Positions 11,301-25,400 of a DNA stretch of 64,000 bases are shown here, one piece after another. Both the position numbers and the translations under genes were made by a program. Source of the stretch: Fasciolopsis buskii (Eukaryota; Platyhelminthes; Trematoda; Plagiorchiida; Fasciolidae). The DNA lies in the NCBI GenBank assembly GCA_008360955.1, contig LUCM01004827.1, positions 1-64,000 of the forward strand, read 5' to 3'. The notes beneath the pieces are model-generated. The model saw nothing but the letters and a program-made list of their open reading frames with translations. It had not been told where the DNA came from and made no database searches. Position 1 is the first letter of the stretch, and each line of letters opens with the position of its first letter.

Positions 11301-14300
11301 CTGAAAATCAATACATTGGGCCGTAATAAGATATGAGTGTTTCTTTGTAGACGGCGATCTCCTCGCGTGATGTTTGCGTTGAGTCCAAAGATCCCGGTCT
11401 TCTACTGGTTCAGGGGTCCGTTATTTTCGAAAGATTTATTTGTGATCCGATCTTCCATTGCTGCAGACACGCAAGGGCTTTTTTCGATGGTGACACCTTT
11501 TCCGACCAGTGCACATTATTTATAAACCGTTCAAACATAAATTACCTCAGGTTGAAATGGCTGACACGAGGACCTCTACTGTGGGTGACTGCATTCCGTG
11601 ATTGGAACGTCGGTTGTCGTAGGCATTTCCGCCAATGGCGCACTACTGTCAGTAAATATTTACATCACAAATTTTTCCGTAGGTTTTTCAAAACTATATC
11701 GCAAACCTCCCTCGACTACTGTGCATTCTATCCTTTGATATTCAAATAACCGAGTCTGTTATAAAATTCTCGTAGTTTCAAATTGATGCGAACAATTGGC
11801 ATAGACCGTCCATGAGAATTTGGCCTGTCTCGGTGATACTGCTAAATTCGAACCTGTTTTATAAATAGGTCATGCTAGTGACTGACAGCCTCACACTTGT
11901 TCATATCGTTCTCCACTGTGCAGTGTTCGGTATTCCTTCGATCGGCCTGACAGGCTAGTTAATGTAGAGTACACGGTTCTAAAACCTGAGTTTGAAGGCT
12001 TTTCCTTCGTACCCTATTCTATTCAAATAAGTTCAAATTATCGAAATTCGACAAATTCCAGTTTGCAGTTTCTTTTTTCCGTTTGTGATATTTGTATACA
12101 CTGCTTTACTATCAGCCGTTTCCGCCGATAAGTGCGATGTTCAAATAAGTCTTACATGTTCAAGGTAATCTACGGGCTCTTGCGTTACAACTCAAATTAC
12201 TATCAATGTCAATATAATTGTCTGCTTGACAATTCCCATCCCATCTTGTTTTTCATTGTAGTCTCGAAAAGTCACCCTCAGTCGGCCAGTACACCTCCTA
12301 AAATTGACCTTGCTCTAAATTTGATTCGGCAGTATGAAAATGTACTCACCGATCGGCAAAGAGGCGTCAGTTTCTGTCCTGCGGATTTACTCCATTCTCA
12401 CAAGGTAGGTGATATTTGTTTATCTCTATGGTTTATTCGAGTTTCGTTTTATCTGTATTTTCCACAACAGCTAATTTCTTTACTTACCCTACCGGACAGT
12501 GAAAAATCTCCACAACAGAAAGCGACTACGATGTTGTTTCATGAACCCAGTTGCTCACATGAGAACAGAGTTGGTGAGTTGTGCTGGGTGTCTTGACCAA
12601 CCCGGTACTTTCTGAAAAGTCAGAAATAACGACGAGCAAAGAAGTACGGGCGCTTCCTACGACCAAGTTCAGTTGATGGTCAGAAACTGTTGGTAACAAC
12701 CATAATTTAATATCATGGTGGCCAAAATGTTTATCGTTCATTACCTCAAAGATATCAGACTACATTCTCGATACCGTTGGTATTTTTAGTCGTAAACTGT
12801 AATGTGCCTTCATCCGGTTTGCGATCAAATCTGACCGACTGGAATTTCGTGCGATTCTTCATTTACGCGAAGGGCAGTGCTACATGTCACCAGGCACTTC
12901 CCTAGGTTGCTGATAGGACAGCTGACATCATGTCGGTCGTTAGCCGTGAAAAAGCAACTGAAGATAAGCAGGAGCAGTGTGGATAACGCGGTGGGTTTTC
13001 GCTTGACGAATTTCCTCTCTAAAAAGTACCACGAAATCCGCTGGTAGCTCCAAGGTGTCAGGGATGTAGCTTCACCATTCAATGAGGCCATTCCGATCGT
13101 CTCCTTTCGGAACGCCTTACTTGAACAGAGGGATAGGAACCGAATTTCGCAGTCATCGGTTCTCTAGAACATTTGAGGAGTTTCGGATCTCTGATCTGAA
13201 CTTATCAAGAGATATATGAACTGGTGTATGAGCCACCCCTGTTGGGCACATTTAGGAACTATGCAGGAAGATTCATCAGCCTTCCAATTGAAAACTCGAT
13301 TACTTCTTATTTGTTTGCTTTTTGGACCATGCAAAACAACCTGCTTATTGTGCATACATGTTCATGGTTGCGTGATCTATCGGATTACGAAAATGTCTTC
13401 TTGCATTTTTCTTTTCAGATAATCAATGAAAAATCTCCGATCTCTTTATTTCAAGCCAGTATGATAACAAATCAGGCACAATTAGTCTCACCAGTGGCCT
13501 CAAGATATGAATGCATTACGGGCGATCTGGAACCGGTTTACCTTGCTCCATTTCTGGACCGCATTGCGCATAATACCACTCTTCTTCCTGATAAACCTGT
13601 CCGGTGCGTTCAGTTAACATCGAAAGAGAAAGCTTTCCGCTCAAACGCGTTCACCGATAGTACGAGATAGCTGATTACTTAACCATAGCGCAAGCGAATT
13701 TGGCTTCATTCGGAAAATATAAGCTAAATTTGACGTGGTTTGCAAACCAAGGAGCTGCTGGTAGATTTGTTACAGGTTGACGGTTTACTGATCAGCTTGT
13801 TCTGTTATCGAGGATTTTTTTATTAGTTGCGTGGTTCTTTTGGAATACTTTCATTCGGGCCTATCCGATCCTCAACGTTGTACTTGAGAAAAAACATTCT
13901 GATTTCGAATTATCTCGTATGTTAGCCCCAAGCTTACAGCTTAGTATGAAATCGCAGATAGTCCTGACCAGGTTAGAATTACACTCATTTGTCAGACAGT
14001 ATCTTGATATTAGATATCTCAGTTTATTCGTCGTTACATCCAAATTGGCTGAAGTCATTTCACGGACGTACTTGAACTTTTAACATCCGACTTTATCACA
14101 ATCTCACCGTTTTCCTTGGTTCCAGGCTGTTGTGCTGACATTTACTTTTTTCCAGACAGGCGTCTTCTTCTGTTCTTGATTCTAGACGGACGAACTCTTA
14201 CTATTGTATATCTCATCACTCGTCAGCCAAACCTACCTGGGTTTCCGCAGTGGCCGTACGCGTCCCGTTGTAAAGAGTTATATTTTTTACTTAGACAGTG

Positions 14301-17300
14301 ACCGCATTGAATAAACTTTCAGCCGGATGTTATTTTGGTTATACCTGCTTTTCACGGAAGACTATCGAGAAAATTGTAAAAGTTAGACAACGAAGCCTCT
14401 TAACTTCGTCAGTCATTAATGAAACGTTTGATGCACTATGAGGTACATTGAGCCGTTGTCTGGACGAAACCCATGTTCTGCCCTTTGGTGGGTGAACAAG
14501 ATCTAGAACAACAAAACCGCTATGCATTCGGTTAAGTGACCAAATAGGACGTTGGTGCACAACCCATCGAGTTCGGGCTGAGGTCTTTCCTGGGCTACGA
14601 TTTAATTTTGATATTCTCGCGTGAACGGCCGAGGATTTTCATTAGAATACCGGTAAAATGTAGTGTAGTGTCACGGAGTAGTACCAAAACGACCTAATTA
14701 TACGTTGAGAAACATGCAGCTATTTCGATAAAAAAAACGATTTATGGCGAGTTGTTCCACTGAACGCATCAACGCTGTGCCAGTATTCGGTTGCGTATTA
14801 GATTGTCAAAAGCGTTTCGATTGGTTTGATTTCATTTTAGGCTGCTGCTGCTTCTGATTTTCATTTGAGTATGTTTCGTTGAAGCACAAGCATTTTCTCA
14901 CATTGTCTTTCCTTTCGGGGTTAGCTCCATCTTCCTTGGTGGTGCAGAATCCGTCATTCATGGATTTTGGAGTGAGTGGAGTCAAGAGTACTGGACCGTA
15001 AGTCATCAAAAACTTTTCTGTGCTGCAGTATTTCGTCACAAAAACTAAAGATCAAATTTTTACTATCTAGTTGCTGGAATATGTAATTTAATCAACTTCA
15101 TTTCAACTTACTCCGCATGACGTAGAAAGAAGACAACCGGACGCACCAAGTTGCGATGAGGAAGGAGCCTAGCAAAGCCATTTGCCCTTAGATTAACAAA
15201 CTCAACAATTTTTCAAATTGATTTGAACAAAAATGCCAGTCGAACGTAGATCCTATTACTTTGCGAAGTAGCGAAATTGGAGCTATCAGTTCTCTGCCTT
15301 TCAATGCTTTCGTACAAAAATGTGCAACATTTAGCTTTTAACGGTGTATTGCATTATCCTACGCCTTCGTTGACCATACGGAGACCAAATATTGCCCATT
15401 TCCACATGCCTACACCAGTACCGTTTACTTACCATGGATCTAAAATATGCAGTTCTTTTTTAAGGGTTTATTTGTTCTTTTTCGACGTTTTCCATTGTAT
15501 CAGTTCGACTGATGGAAATCTGCCTCTATCTGATCCAGATCACAATAGACGAGAGTAAACTAGTTATGTCCCCTAAGAATTCAGAAGCATGCTTTGGAAA
15601 ACAAGAGAAGTTTTTCACCGACTTTATTCACTTATTTGTTTCTATTTATCTTTTGATTCGACCTTGTTGCTTTTGCATTATGCATCAAATGTATCCCGGT
15701 GACACATCTCAATTTGAATTAGTTTAGGACAGTTTGAAAACAGCACAACGTGGCCAACAAGCTCGTTTTTAGTTATTCGTACCCATATAAATGCACAACA
15801 ATAAATGTGGTTGGGAATGAATCAAGAAAATTGTTAGTTTGCAGTCACATCACTTCACAACTCTAAGAATGTGTTTGTGTTTGTAAGTGTACTTGATCAA
15901 TTTGTCACACGACCAGGTTGCAAACCACTTGTTGGAGGGGGAAAAGAGGGCCGGTGAAGTTTGAGTCTGGACAAATTGTTTCCGTGCTCACAGAGCGGGT
16001 TATCCAAAAAGGATGTATACGGCCTTGGTTGTGCTTAAGATTCAACAGTTGACAGTCCTGCTCCTAACTTTGTAGATGGTGCAAAAATGCTTGTCACGTT
16101 TACTGAGTGACTAGACTCGACAAGGTGTGAACACCTCACGCTAGTAATTGTCCGAACTGTTCCCGTGCTCGTCCTAGCAGAGTGGTGTTTGCGAACGCGA
16201 TCGGACAAACGGCCGCTCGTACGGCCAATATACCTAGTCCCACAGGAGCAGGTGAATGATTACACAGAATAAGGCCACAGAATCATGATCGGTTTGGGTG
16301 GGTTCAGTTTCAGTTCACTGGTGAAATATACCGGCAAAAGGACGGAGTTGCAGTGGGGTCACCCTTGGGACCACTGTTTGCTGATATCTTCATGTCCAAA
16401 CTGGAGAATAATCAACTGCGCTCACTAATCCGACACTGTCCCATATAGTTGCGTTGTTGATGATACACTATTTGTGGTAGCGGAACATGCAAGCATAAAC
16501 CATGCGCTGCATACGTTTAACAACGTCCATTCAAACACAGTTTACACTAGAAAATAAACACCGCAACTTTAGCGTATTTAGATGCGTGCATAAGGCGTCG
16601 GCAGGACGGGCCTGCACAATTGTCACTCCATAGAAAAGCAACGTGGAACGCACAGTATATTCATTTTCACAGCTTTGTGCTGTTGCAAATGAAGAGGAAC
16701 CTGCTATGCCGTTAGGTTGATGAAGCAAGAAAAATATGTACTAACGACACGATTGAAGATGAACGTCGTTTCCTGGGGAGCATGTTTGTACAGAATGGAT
16801 ACCTCGAAAGATTCGTAAACAAGAATGGAAAAACACGAAGTAAGACGAAAAGAAATAGGACCAACGAAGAAACCGGTCTACGTTCGTTTGACTTTTAAAG
16901 GTGGCGGCGAAGCGGAAGTTTTCTGATGCAGACTGTCGGGTTCAGTCAGTAGAACATAGTTTGTAGCACAATGAAGAACTGTCAAGTGTTGCATCTTAAA
17001 CACAACCGAGACCGTATATATCCCTTTGGATAACCCACTCTGTGAGCTCGGAAACAATTTGTTCAGACTCAAAATTCACCGGCCCTCTTTTCCCCCTCCA
17101 ACAAGTGGTTTGCAACCTGGTCGTGTGACAAATTGATGAATTACACTTACGAACACACACATTCTTATAGTTGTGAAGTGATGTGACTGCAAACTGACAA
17201 TCTTCTTGATCCATTCCCAACCATATTTATTATGTTTTTACATGAGTACGGATAACGTTCGCCACGTTATGTTTTCACTGTTCTATGAAATTTTTAAACA

Positions 17301-19370
17301 TAGGACAGTTTTTTGATAGAGTAAAATTAGACGTATCAGCCGTTGGTTCGCAGATAACACTAGTGCATGATTAGATTTAACGGAAGTTACTTTTGGCCGA
17401 TCATCGCTCGTTGTTTTTACTGCTATTTTGGAGACCATTAGTCCATCGTATAGCACTTCGGGCTCCCAACCTCGCCGTAGATAATACACGTTTCTTTCCT
17501 AAACTTGCATCACATAATAACACAGAGGGAATTGGTGAATTTATAGTTAGTAAACTTTTAATGCAGTGACCTATTTCCTTCAAGGCTTGGATAGGTCTAA
17601 AGTGTTTGACAAACTTAATGTTTACGGATTGCGTTATTGTTTAGCTGAATCCTTCCAGAGAAGTTCTTGAGAACGTCAGACCTTTTTTGGAATTTCTTCA
17701 TCAGTCATTTTCAGAATATCTCCTTTTTTCCAACTTTGTATCCAGTTTGCTTCCCGATTTTCCGGTTATATCTGCTTTCACCATTCAGTTCACTATATCA
17801 GGAAAGCCTTGTTAGCGCCTACTAAAATTAAGAATTGGTTATTCCTTTTGATCCAGTCATCAGAACGTATGCTAAGGGCCCCAAACGATAACCGTCGAAT
17901 GCTATATTGGCCGTTTTGGAGCATTATAACCTGTCCTACACAACTTTTTTCCCAAACGGTACTCTTTTTGTCTGTTAGTATGCTTAGGTCATCACCATGT
18001 TCGCACATGTTTTTGGTCCGCAATGTTTTGATACACTGGTTTTGGTTAAGCAGCCGCTCAAAAACCATTCCGGAAACCACCGTTACCGTTTTTTTTTCAT
18101 TTTAAGGCTCCGCAACCCATTTCGAAGCGAACAAATCAGCACTGGTATTTCTACTAACTCAGCGGTTGGCAGATCCTCTTTTGGGAAACCGTTCGATTAT
18201 TTTTTTTTGTTTTCTCTGCCATCGTTTTGATTTAGGTCAGGCGTAGTATGGTTTTCGCTTCACATTTACGCCAGATTGCTGATCATTTCCGTTCCGAGTA
18301 TCTCAACTCAAACGACGAAGCCGACAGGACTCTCATGCCAAACCCGATAGAGTCTCAAGGGAATGGATCGGCTTGGATGCGAGACTCGTGGCCATTAGCT
18401 CCTGCTTTGGGCGGCCCTTTTCTTGCGGTTCATTGGCGATGTGGTGATTTTGTCAACACTTCGCCAGGTCGCTGGAACTATACTCCTTCGCCTGTTCTCG
18501 CTGCGAAGCAGATTATCGAAGCCGCTCAGGACCAAAAACTAGATATTGTCTACCTGGCTACAGATGCTTCGGAATCTGGTACATTATTGGGCACGGATCG
18601 GTTGAAGTGTGTGATTGACAATCTAGTTTTCCGCAGTGTTACCTCATGTATAACCCAACCGGGCCTTACTACTTCCTGATTTGCTCTACAGTTGTGTTTG
18701 AATGATTTCCAATCACGTCAACGTGACCTAAGCGCAGAGATTAGCAGATGTAAAATGCGGTATGTTGGTCTTAAATCTGGTTTGAAAACCTGGCCCTCCG
18801 GCATGCTTCAGCAATCGCAGTGTGCTCCTACCGTTTCTTCATCGCTTGGCGGTGTGTAAGCAGAGGAGATGCATTTGGATTCGTAGTCCAATTCGGCCGT
18901 CTCTGATGCGACCGGGTCAACCTGTGGCGACCATAACTGACTCAGTCAACGTTGACAAATCCACTAATCACCTTTCGTTAGACAATCGTATGAGACGGGG
19001 AAAAAATGTAATTGAACTGGACGACAGTTCAGGGGTATCCGTGTTGCAAGTTGACAGATTAAATCCAAGTTGTTAGCAAACATGCACTTTAATAATCACG
19101 ATGCGAACAGAACGGGTTTCTATCAGTAATGCCTTGACACTAATTTACGAAGTAGGGCATCTGCGTGCGTCCATTTTTAGCCAACGTGACTAAGAAAATG
19201 AAAGTATGGTAAGGCTGTAGTGCAGTCAGACGCAAAATGTAAGCATAGTTATAAAGGGTAAATAGGGCTAATATATTAACAAAGAGTTGACGTCCTCCTT
19301 TGTGTTTAGAATTGCATACCGGGGACCAGGGTACTTTTTTAGGGCATTCCTTTCAACCTTACCTAGCAGG

Positions 19371-19405
<35 letters not shown>

Positions 19406-22400
19406 TAGCACAGGTCTTTGCGCAGATCGGGTACTATCAGAATAATTCAGTTATCACTTTGTGCAACCATTAATCCAACGGGTATTGATTTTGGTTGCGA
19501 CCTCACAGCACCATCTGTTCAAACAGAAAAAAACGGTGAGTGTGAAGACTGGCGGCAAAATATTAAGTTGAACTATACAGAGGAAGAAGGGTTTCAAATG
19601 CAGGAATGCCACTGAACCAAATCATCTATTGTTTTCAGCCATCCTTTTGAGGGGTCTTGTGAACCCCAATTCGGTAGTTTAACTGCACTTGCACGAGCCA
19701 ATCCATTGGTTAAAACTTTCATGCGTTTCTGCTATGTCATCGACTGGCCAACCAGAACCATCTTTCAACAAATATCTGTCTAAAAAATAACCAAAGCGCA
19801 AATGGAAAGCCACACGAGAGGAAGCGTAATGGATGGGAAAGTCTATGTACATTTCACCACACGTGCCACTTCACTTGTCCATCTTCACATCACCAATTGT
19901 CTCTTGCGATCGATGGTTTATCAGTTATCGTGATACTTCCCGGTTCCCTGAAACGGGATGAACAGTTGGTTTAAGAGACCTTACACAAACTTTAATCTGA
20001 AGGTTTAACCTACGGGGCAGAATATCTGAGAACCTTAGCCCTCTGGGAGCTGATATCTGGGTGCTCAGGGAATACATTTTTCGGATAGGGCCAAACATCT
20101 TGGAAGCACCCGTCCCCTGCAGATGTTTGCAAGCATAGAGACGTATACATCGTGCGCCGCCCGTGGTTCGACTGGAATCAGAGTTTATTCATTTCTCCTA
20201 GACTGATTATCAAGGACTTGTCAACGTGGTGTTTTTCTTGTTTCCTTCCCTCCGCAAAGCTGTAGTGTGAATTTTTTGAAAAGTGTCTTGATGCAGCTCC
20301 CCTTTTGCCAACTTTGGCGGTTGCTTTCAAAAATGCACAATCACACTGCAGCTTTGCGGAGCGAAGGAAACAAGAAAATATTTCTGCGTAACGGGTACAC
20401 ACGAAGAACCAAAAAACAGTACCGAGAGACGATCGCCGAACAGACCAAAACACGAACCGTCGTGTTGTACATCAAACATATATCTGAAATGACCATGAGG
20501 TTACTCGAGCCCCATGGAATTGAGGTGGCGTGCAAGCCAACAAGAACCCCACGAAAGATTCCATCGAAGACCAAAGAACTGACAGCTGACAAGAATCAAA
20601 CTGATGTTATCTATCAAATCGACTGCAAAGACTGCGAAAACGGTACAATGAACCAGCCGGAAAGAAACTCAGGAATCGGATCCAGGGGCATCAATTGGTA
20701 ACAAAAAAGGCACGATCCACTTTCCCTAAATTCAGTTCACGAAGACTGTGAAGGTCACAAGCTCAACTTCGAAAACTGAGGATCGTCGCCCGAAGTAGAA
20801 CAAAGCATCCGAGGGAACTCCTCAAAGCTTGGCACTCCTCGGAAAGATCGATAAACAGACACATCAACCTTGATCACGTATACCTATCGATCCGATCAAA
20901 GGACTAATCAGCACAAGGCAGTCGAAACGGACGCTGATTCAACCCACATGTCAAAAATAGACGAAGATTAACAAAGCAACTGGGCAGTATCTTTACCCTA
21001 CCGCTTCACCAAGAGCAGCCAATCAAAACCAACTAAAGACTAGGTGACCCATTTAGGCGGACGATGGCAATCAGACGCTCGCCACAATATCATAGCACTG
21101 GCGATGTCACCTCGGCTGGTGATAAAATGTTTGCAATCAAATTGGCCAGCTCGCTGTACAAGCCAGTTATATATGGAGAAAGAAAATAGTCCTTAATCTT
21201 ATTTTATTACTTCGCTGTGGGCTGTGGAAAACGACATATTTGATATACAAAATGACAGAAATATCACCAGAAAAAAGTCGGCACATTTTGTTGCCATCCA
21301 ACAGCTGACAGCTAAATGTTTTTTGTTATTTCAGTCAGTTTGCGAGCTGGGCGCGGTTCTGGAATGTTCAGCCTTCGTGTTTAGTCATTCGAGTATCATG
21401 ATCATGTTTAGAAGTTGGCCGTTATCGCAGCACTTTAGCAACGTTCAAGGGACTACACGTTGTCAAAGTGGATTACATGTTTTATATTTCTAAGACAACT
21501 CCATTTCCTCATGTAATATTAGTTTATCCTTCATCAGGGTTATTTCTTTACGTCTGATGTTGGCAACTATACATGGACCAGCTGTCACAGCTTGTTGTGA
21601 CTCGTTTGCATTGCAGCTTCCGTATACTAAAACGTCTCTAATAACTTTGCTGAATAGTTTGTCCATGTCCTACCGAGTAGTAGTTTTCAGTGGATTTGAA
21701 TCGAGTGGAATCAGGTGACAAACTAAAAGCTCTAATGAAGCGAGAAGTTAGTAGACAAGAATGATAGAATTTAGGGGTATGTGGAGACTGAACTCGGTGC
21801 TGTATGATGTGCAGCGCTTCTAGGTAACGGATTAGTTTACCGTCCTGCTTATTTCATTATGCATCTTTTTCAATACGGATGATAAATATGCACAAACGCC
21901 GCAGGCATCAGTGATGTGGTATGGTTGCCTTGGTGCCCCTTCAGTGACAAATCACCTTAGGGCAAACATGGTGTCGATTATCGTTCCTTCAAGAGTACAA
22001 TCAGATGTTTTATTCCTCATCGTGAGAGGTTAATTTTACCGATAGAAATCAATATTCGGTGATTTTAAACGGGACCAAAATTATTGGATAACGTGTCTAA
22101 GGGGTCTCAAATCAAGCCGGAAATTCTTTAATGGATAAATTAATATTTATCGCACAGTTTCATTGTTGCTATGTTGTAATTAAACTAGTATCCGGTTGTT
22201 CTTTTAAAAATAATCGTCCGATTATTGAACGCCTACAGCTTCTGGTAATTTGAGATCATATTAACACCCTGTGCAACAAACCACATCGATTGAGTTTGTT
22301 CAAGTTCACACGCAACTTTATGCTGTTTGGATGTCTCATCGACTGCCTATTATTTGACCCTCGATTATGACAGAGGTAGAAGAGCTAGAGGATGAGATAG

Positions 22401-25400
22401 CACCAATAAAATTGGTACGTTTCGTCCCCTCTGATTCGGTCTGGTCACAAATTGGACCCGGTGGAATTGCCATTGTTGATCAGTGGATTTGTGCACACGC
22501 AAGGTAGGTTTGGATCAAAGATTCTCCAGAGGTTGACCCCTGCGTTGACCCCTGTAGCCCATTGAGAATTATCATTTCCATAATTACCTTTGCTTTTGTT
22601 TTTACGGTCTTGAACACTGTCCTCAGCATCAGTGTCTCCTGTGTGGTGTTCCGTCACTGTCAGTGAAATATGTCGCATGAACTCTCCTTAAAGGTGCTTA
22701 AATTGTTCGTCAGAGACAACAAAAAATTACGGTGCGGTGTTTCGCGCCTTCGAGTCCCTTCCACTGCTGTACACCTAGATATTGCTTCTAAATTTTCATC
22801 TTACACACTGGGTATTGACTGTCATTTTCTGTCGCACAAAAAACTGCTCAAGTGGATTTTACTTATTTTTATTAATTGATGTTAAAAATAAAAAGAATCG
22901 ATTTTTTGTATGTAGGCCTACTCCTGACCAGTTGCAACAGTAGGCGCCTCCGGAAAGGAGTTCAGCTTTTATGCATAAACAAAAGAAATAAGTCAGCTGT
23001 ACTAGAAATGTGGATAGTATCAATCGAGCATTTATTTGTCCATTTAATGACTGCAATTTTATGATTCCTGAATGAATGCGCTGATGTAACACCCTTTTCT
23101 AAAGAAGTAGCGTTCAGACTCCTTCCCTCGACCAAAATAACCACGAGTATAGATCCTGACGGTATGTCTTCACTTCTCCTAAAGTACGATGTGGCTTCAC
23201 TCGCTGACGGCTTTAATTATTCTCTTAATGCATTCTTATGCAAGCATTCCATTACAGATTGTTGCAGACCAGTCACTATTGTGCCCACTCTCAGATCTAG
23301 AAATTCAACTATTCCAGCCAAACGTTTTCATTTCATCATTCTTACATCATGCAGTCTTAAGCAAACAGAACACACCATCCTTAGTCGTCTAACCTATTTT
23401 GTTAGTGTGCCCGATGAATCCCTTTAGTTTGCCTACCAACCAAACAGATCCACTTTGGATGTCTTGGCTTCCCTGGTTCATAATATCACCAAATCCTCGG
23501 ATCCATCCACCAAATCTGTCCGATGCGCTTTCCGAGATTTTTCCTCTGCATTTGACTCTCTTCCATGGTTTCTACTTCTTCGCAAACTAGAACAGTTCGG
23601 CTGTTCCAATCGCCTCTTGGCATGGATATCAGGTTACTTCGCCAACAGAACCCAGTGCACAAGACTAAACCAAAAAAACCTACCCAGTTGGTAAATAATT
23701 CTGGGGTTTTTTGAGGAGCTATCCTTTCTCCTTATTTGTCTTCAGTATGCATTAGTTCCCTTGGTCAGTCATTCAAATACACGGATGACTTTGCTCTGTG
23801 CCACTCGGTATCTGGAATCGGAAGTTTTCCCAACTTCCCCAACAACCTGTTTCTCATTCATGATTTTTCTGTTCGTTCTAACTTGAACCTTAATTTGTCA
23901 AAATGTGTCGGTATGTTTACCCGACTGACTCTTCTTTCAGTAACACAGAACTACTCACCAAGCTAGATTCCATCATGCACTTAGGAATTACCATCAACAA
24001 AACATGAGATGCTCATCTCACAAACTCAGTTGCGTAATGAAACTCAAATGGCTATCATTTTACATAAAAAGATTCCAGCATTTCCAGGTTAAATAGAGCA
24101 CCGTCTTTTTATTCGTTTATCAGCGTTTCTCCCGCTCCCCTCTATTGTCTTTCGTCATTTTTACCGGTTTATTAAAGAAGGACCTCAGAACCCTTGGTTG
24201 TGCTCTGTCAATTATCACTGTGTATATTTCAGATCACTGAAAGAACGCTGAACGAAACTGCGTGATATACTTCTATCCGCATGTGAAAAATTCGCACATT
24301 TTTTTTGCCAGCGGGCATCTTCTACGCAACGAACTTTCTAAACGCCGTTCTCATACCAGGACACGTTCTTCCTTCCGCTCCATGCCCTCTCTCATAAATA
24401 CTTGTGGAAAATCGACTGTTCCCTGTTTAGCTCGAATTCTCACCAGTCAGGAGCACAAACTCTCTTAACTTTAAATATTTTATTTTTTGTTCCTTCTGTG
24501 CTCTATTTTGACGAGTTGACGAGTGCGTCCTTTTTGACTGAAATGCAGATACTACGTGTACCCAAAAGTCCAATACAATGCCATAAATGCATGTTTAAAA
24601 ATAAAGTTGTAAGTACGTCTTCCGAGATATCTGTAGTATTACTTGTAATTTAGAAGTCTTGAATCAAATTAAAGAACCTTGGTTCAAAGTTTAATAGATC
24701 AGCTCCATTTTCATAGTAGATGGAACTTACTCTGTCATTTCCTCATTGGTTTTAATGAATAACAAACGTTTACGGGAAAATTCAAGGCATTTCCATCCAA
24801 GCAATGTTGCAGTGAATTCGAAGGGTGTCTCAATTGCTCTCTGTACTGTAGTAAGTATCTTTGAAATGTTCTTGTTATGAACAGTTCTGTGGTATCGATA
24901 TAGCTTCTTTGGGACGTTCTTCGTATCTCAGCTTATTGGTTACTACGAGGCACTTATCCCTGAGCATGGCTTTTGTCTCAGTGATATTTCCTACCAGACT
25001 TTCTGTAGGATCTTGCTGTGAAAATGCAGTGGGAAATGTCCGTAAGGATAGCTCGTCTTGTTCTTGTTTCTTCCCGTTTTAATCTAAGCCCTGTAAGATA
25101 GTGGGAAAATATTTTTCACATGCCTATGAGTAAACATTTTTGAAATACGAGGTTTTCCGGTGCTACTAAGTGGTAAGAAAATGGGTATTTGTGATCAATT
25201 CAAAATGCACTAACGCTATGTACGTGTATCATCATTTGTTCCTCATGACCAGTGTTGTACATGATATCGCATTACATTGTTTTGTTTATGTCCCTGTGCA
25301 CACCCAACTGCGTCTCATTTCATACGAGGTAATGTAATATTCGCGCATCTGCTATATTGTTCGCAACGCATTTTTTCTTAAAACTTTCGTCGCTCTGAAC

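Larger units (their letters stand above)
15798..17232 (+). mobile_element. Penelope-like element between inverted arms
   Basis: The middle carries a Penelope-type reverse transcriptase: [20 protein letters not shown] (GSPLGP at 16356-16373), ADIFMSKLE, and the catalytic VDD of CVVDDTLFV (around 16456-16464) after a frameshift. These are followed by THFH-like and MKRNLL blocks, [13 protein letters not shown] and [11 protein letters not shown], which are typical of the region after the YVDD motif. Arms of about 255 bases at 15798-16059 and 16974-17232 are inverted copies of each other. The right arm continues the element's coding direction, so the left arm is an inverted partial copy of its 3' region. 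Stops and shifts make it inactive. No GIY-YIG domain is seen in this copy. Confidence 0.8.
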
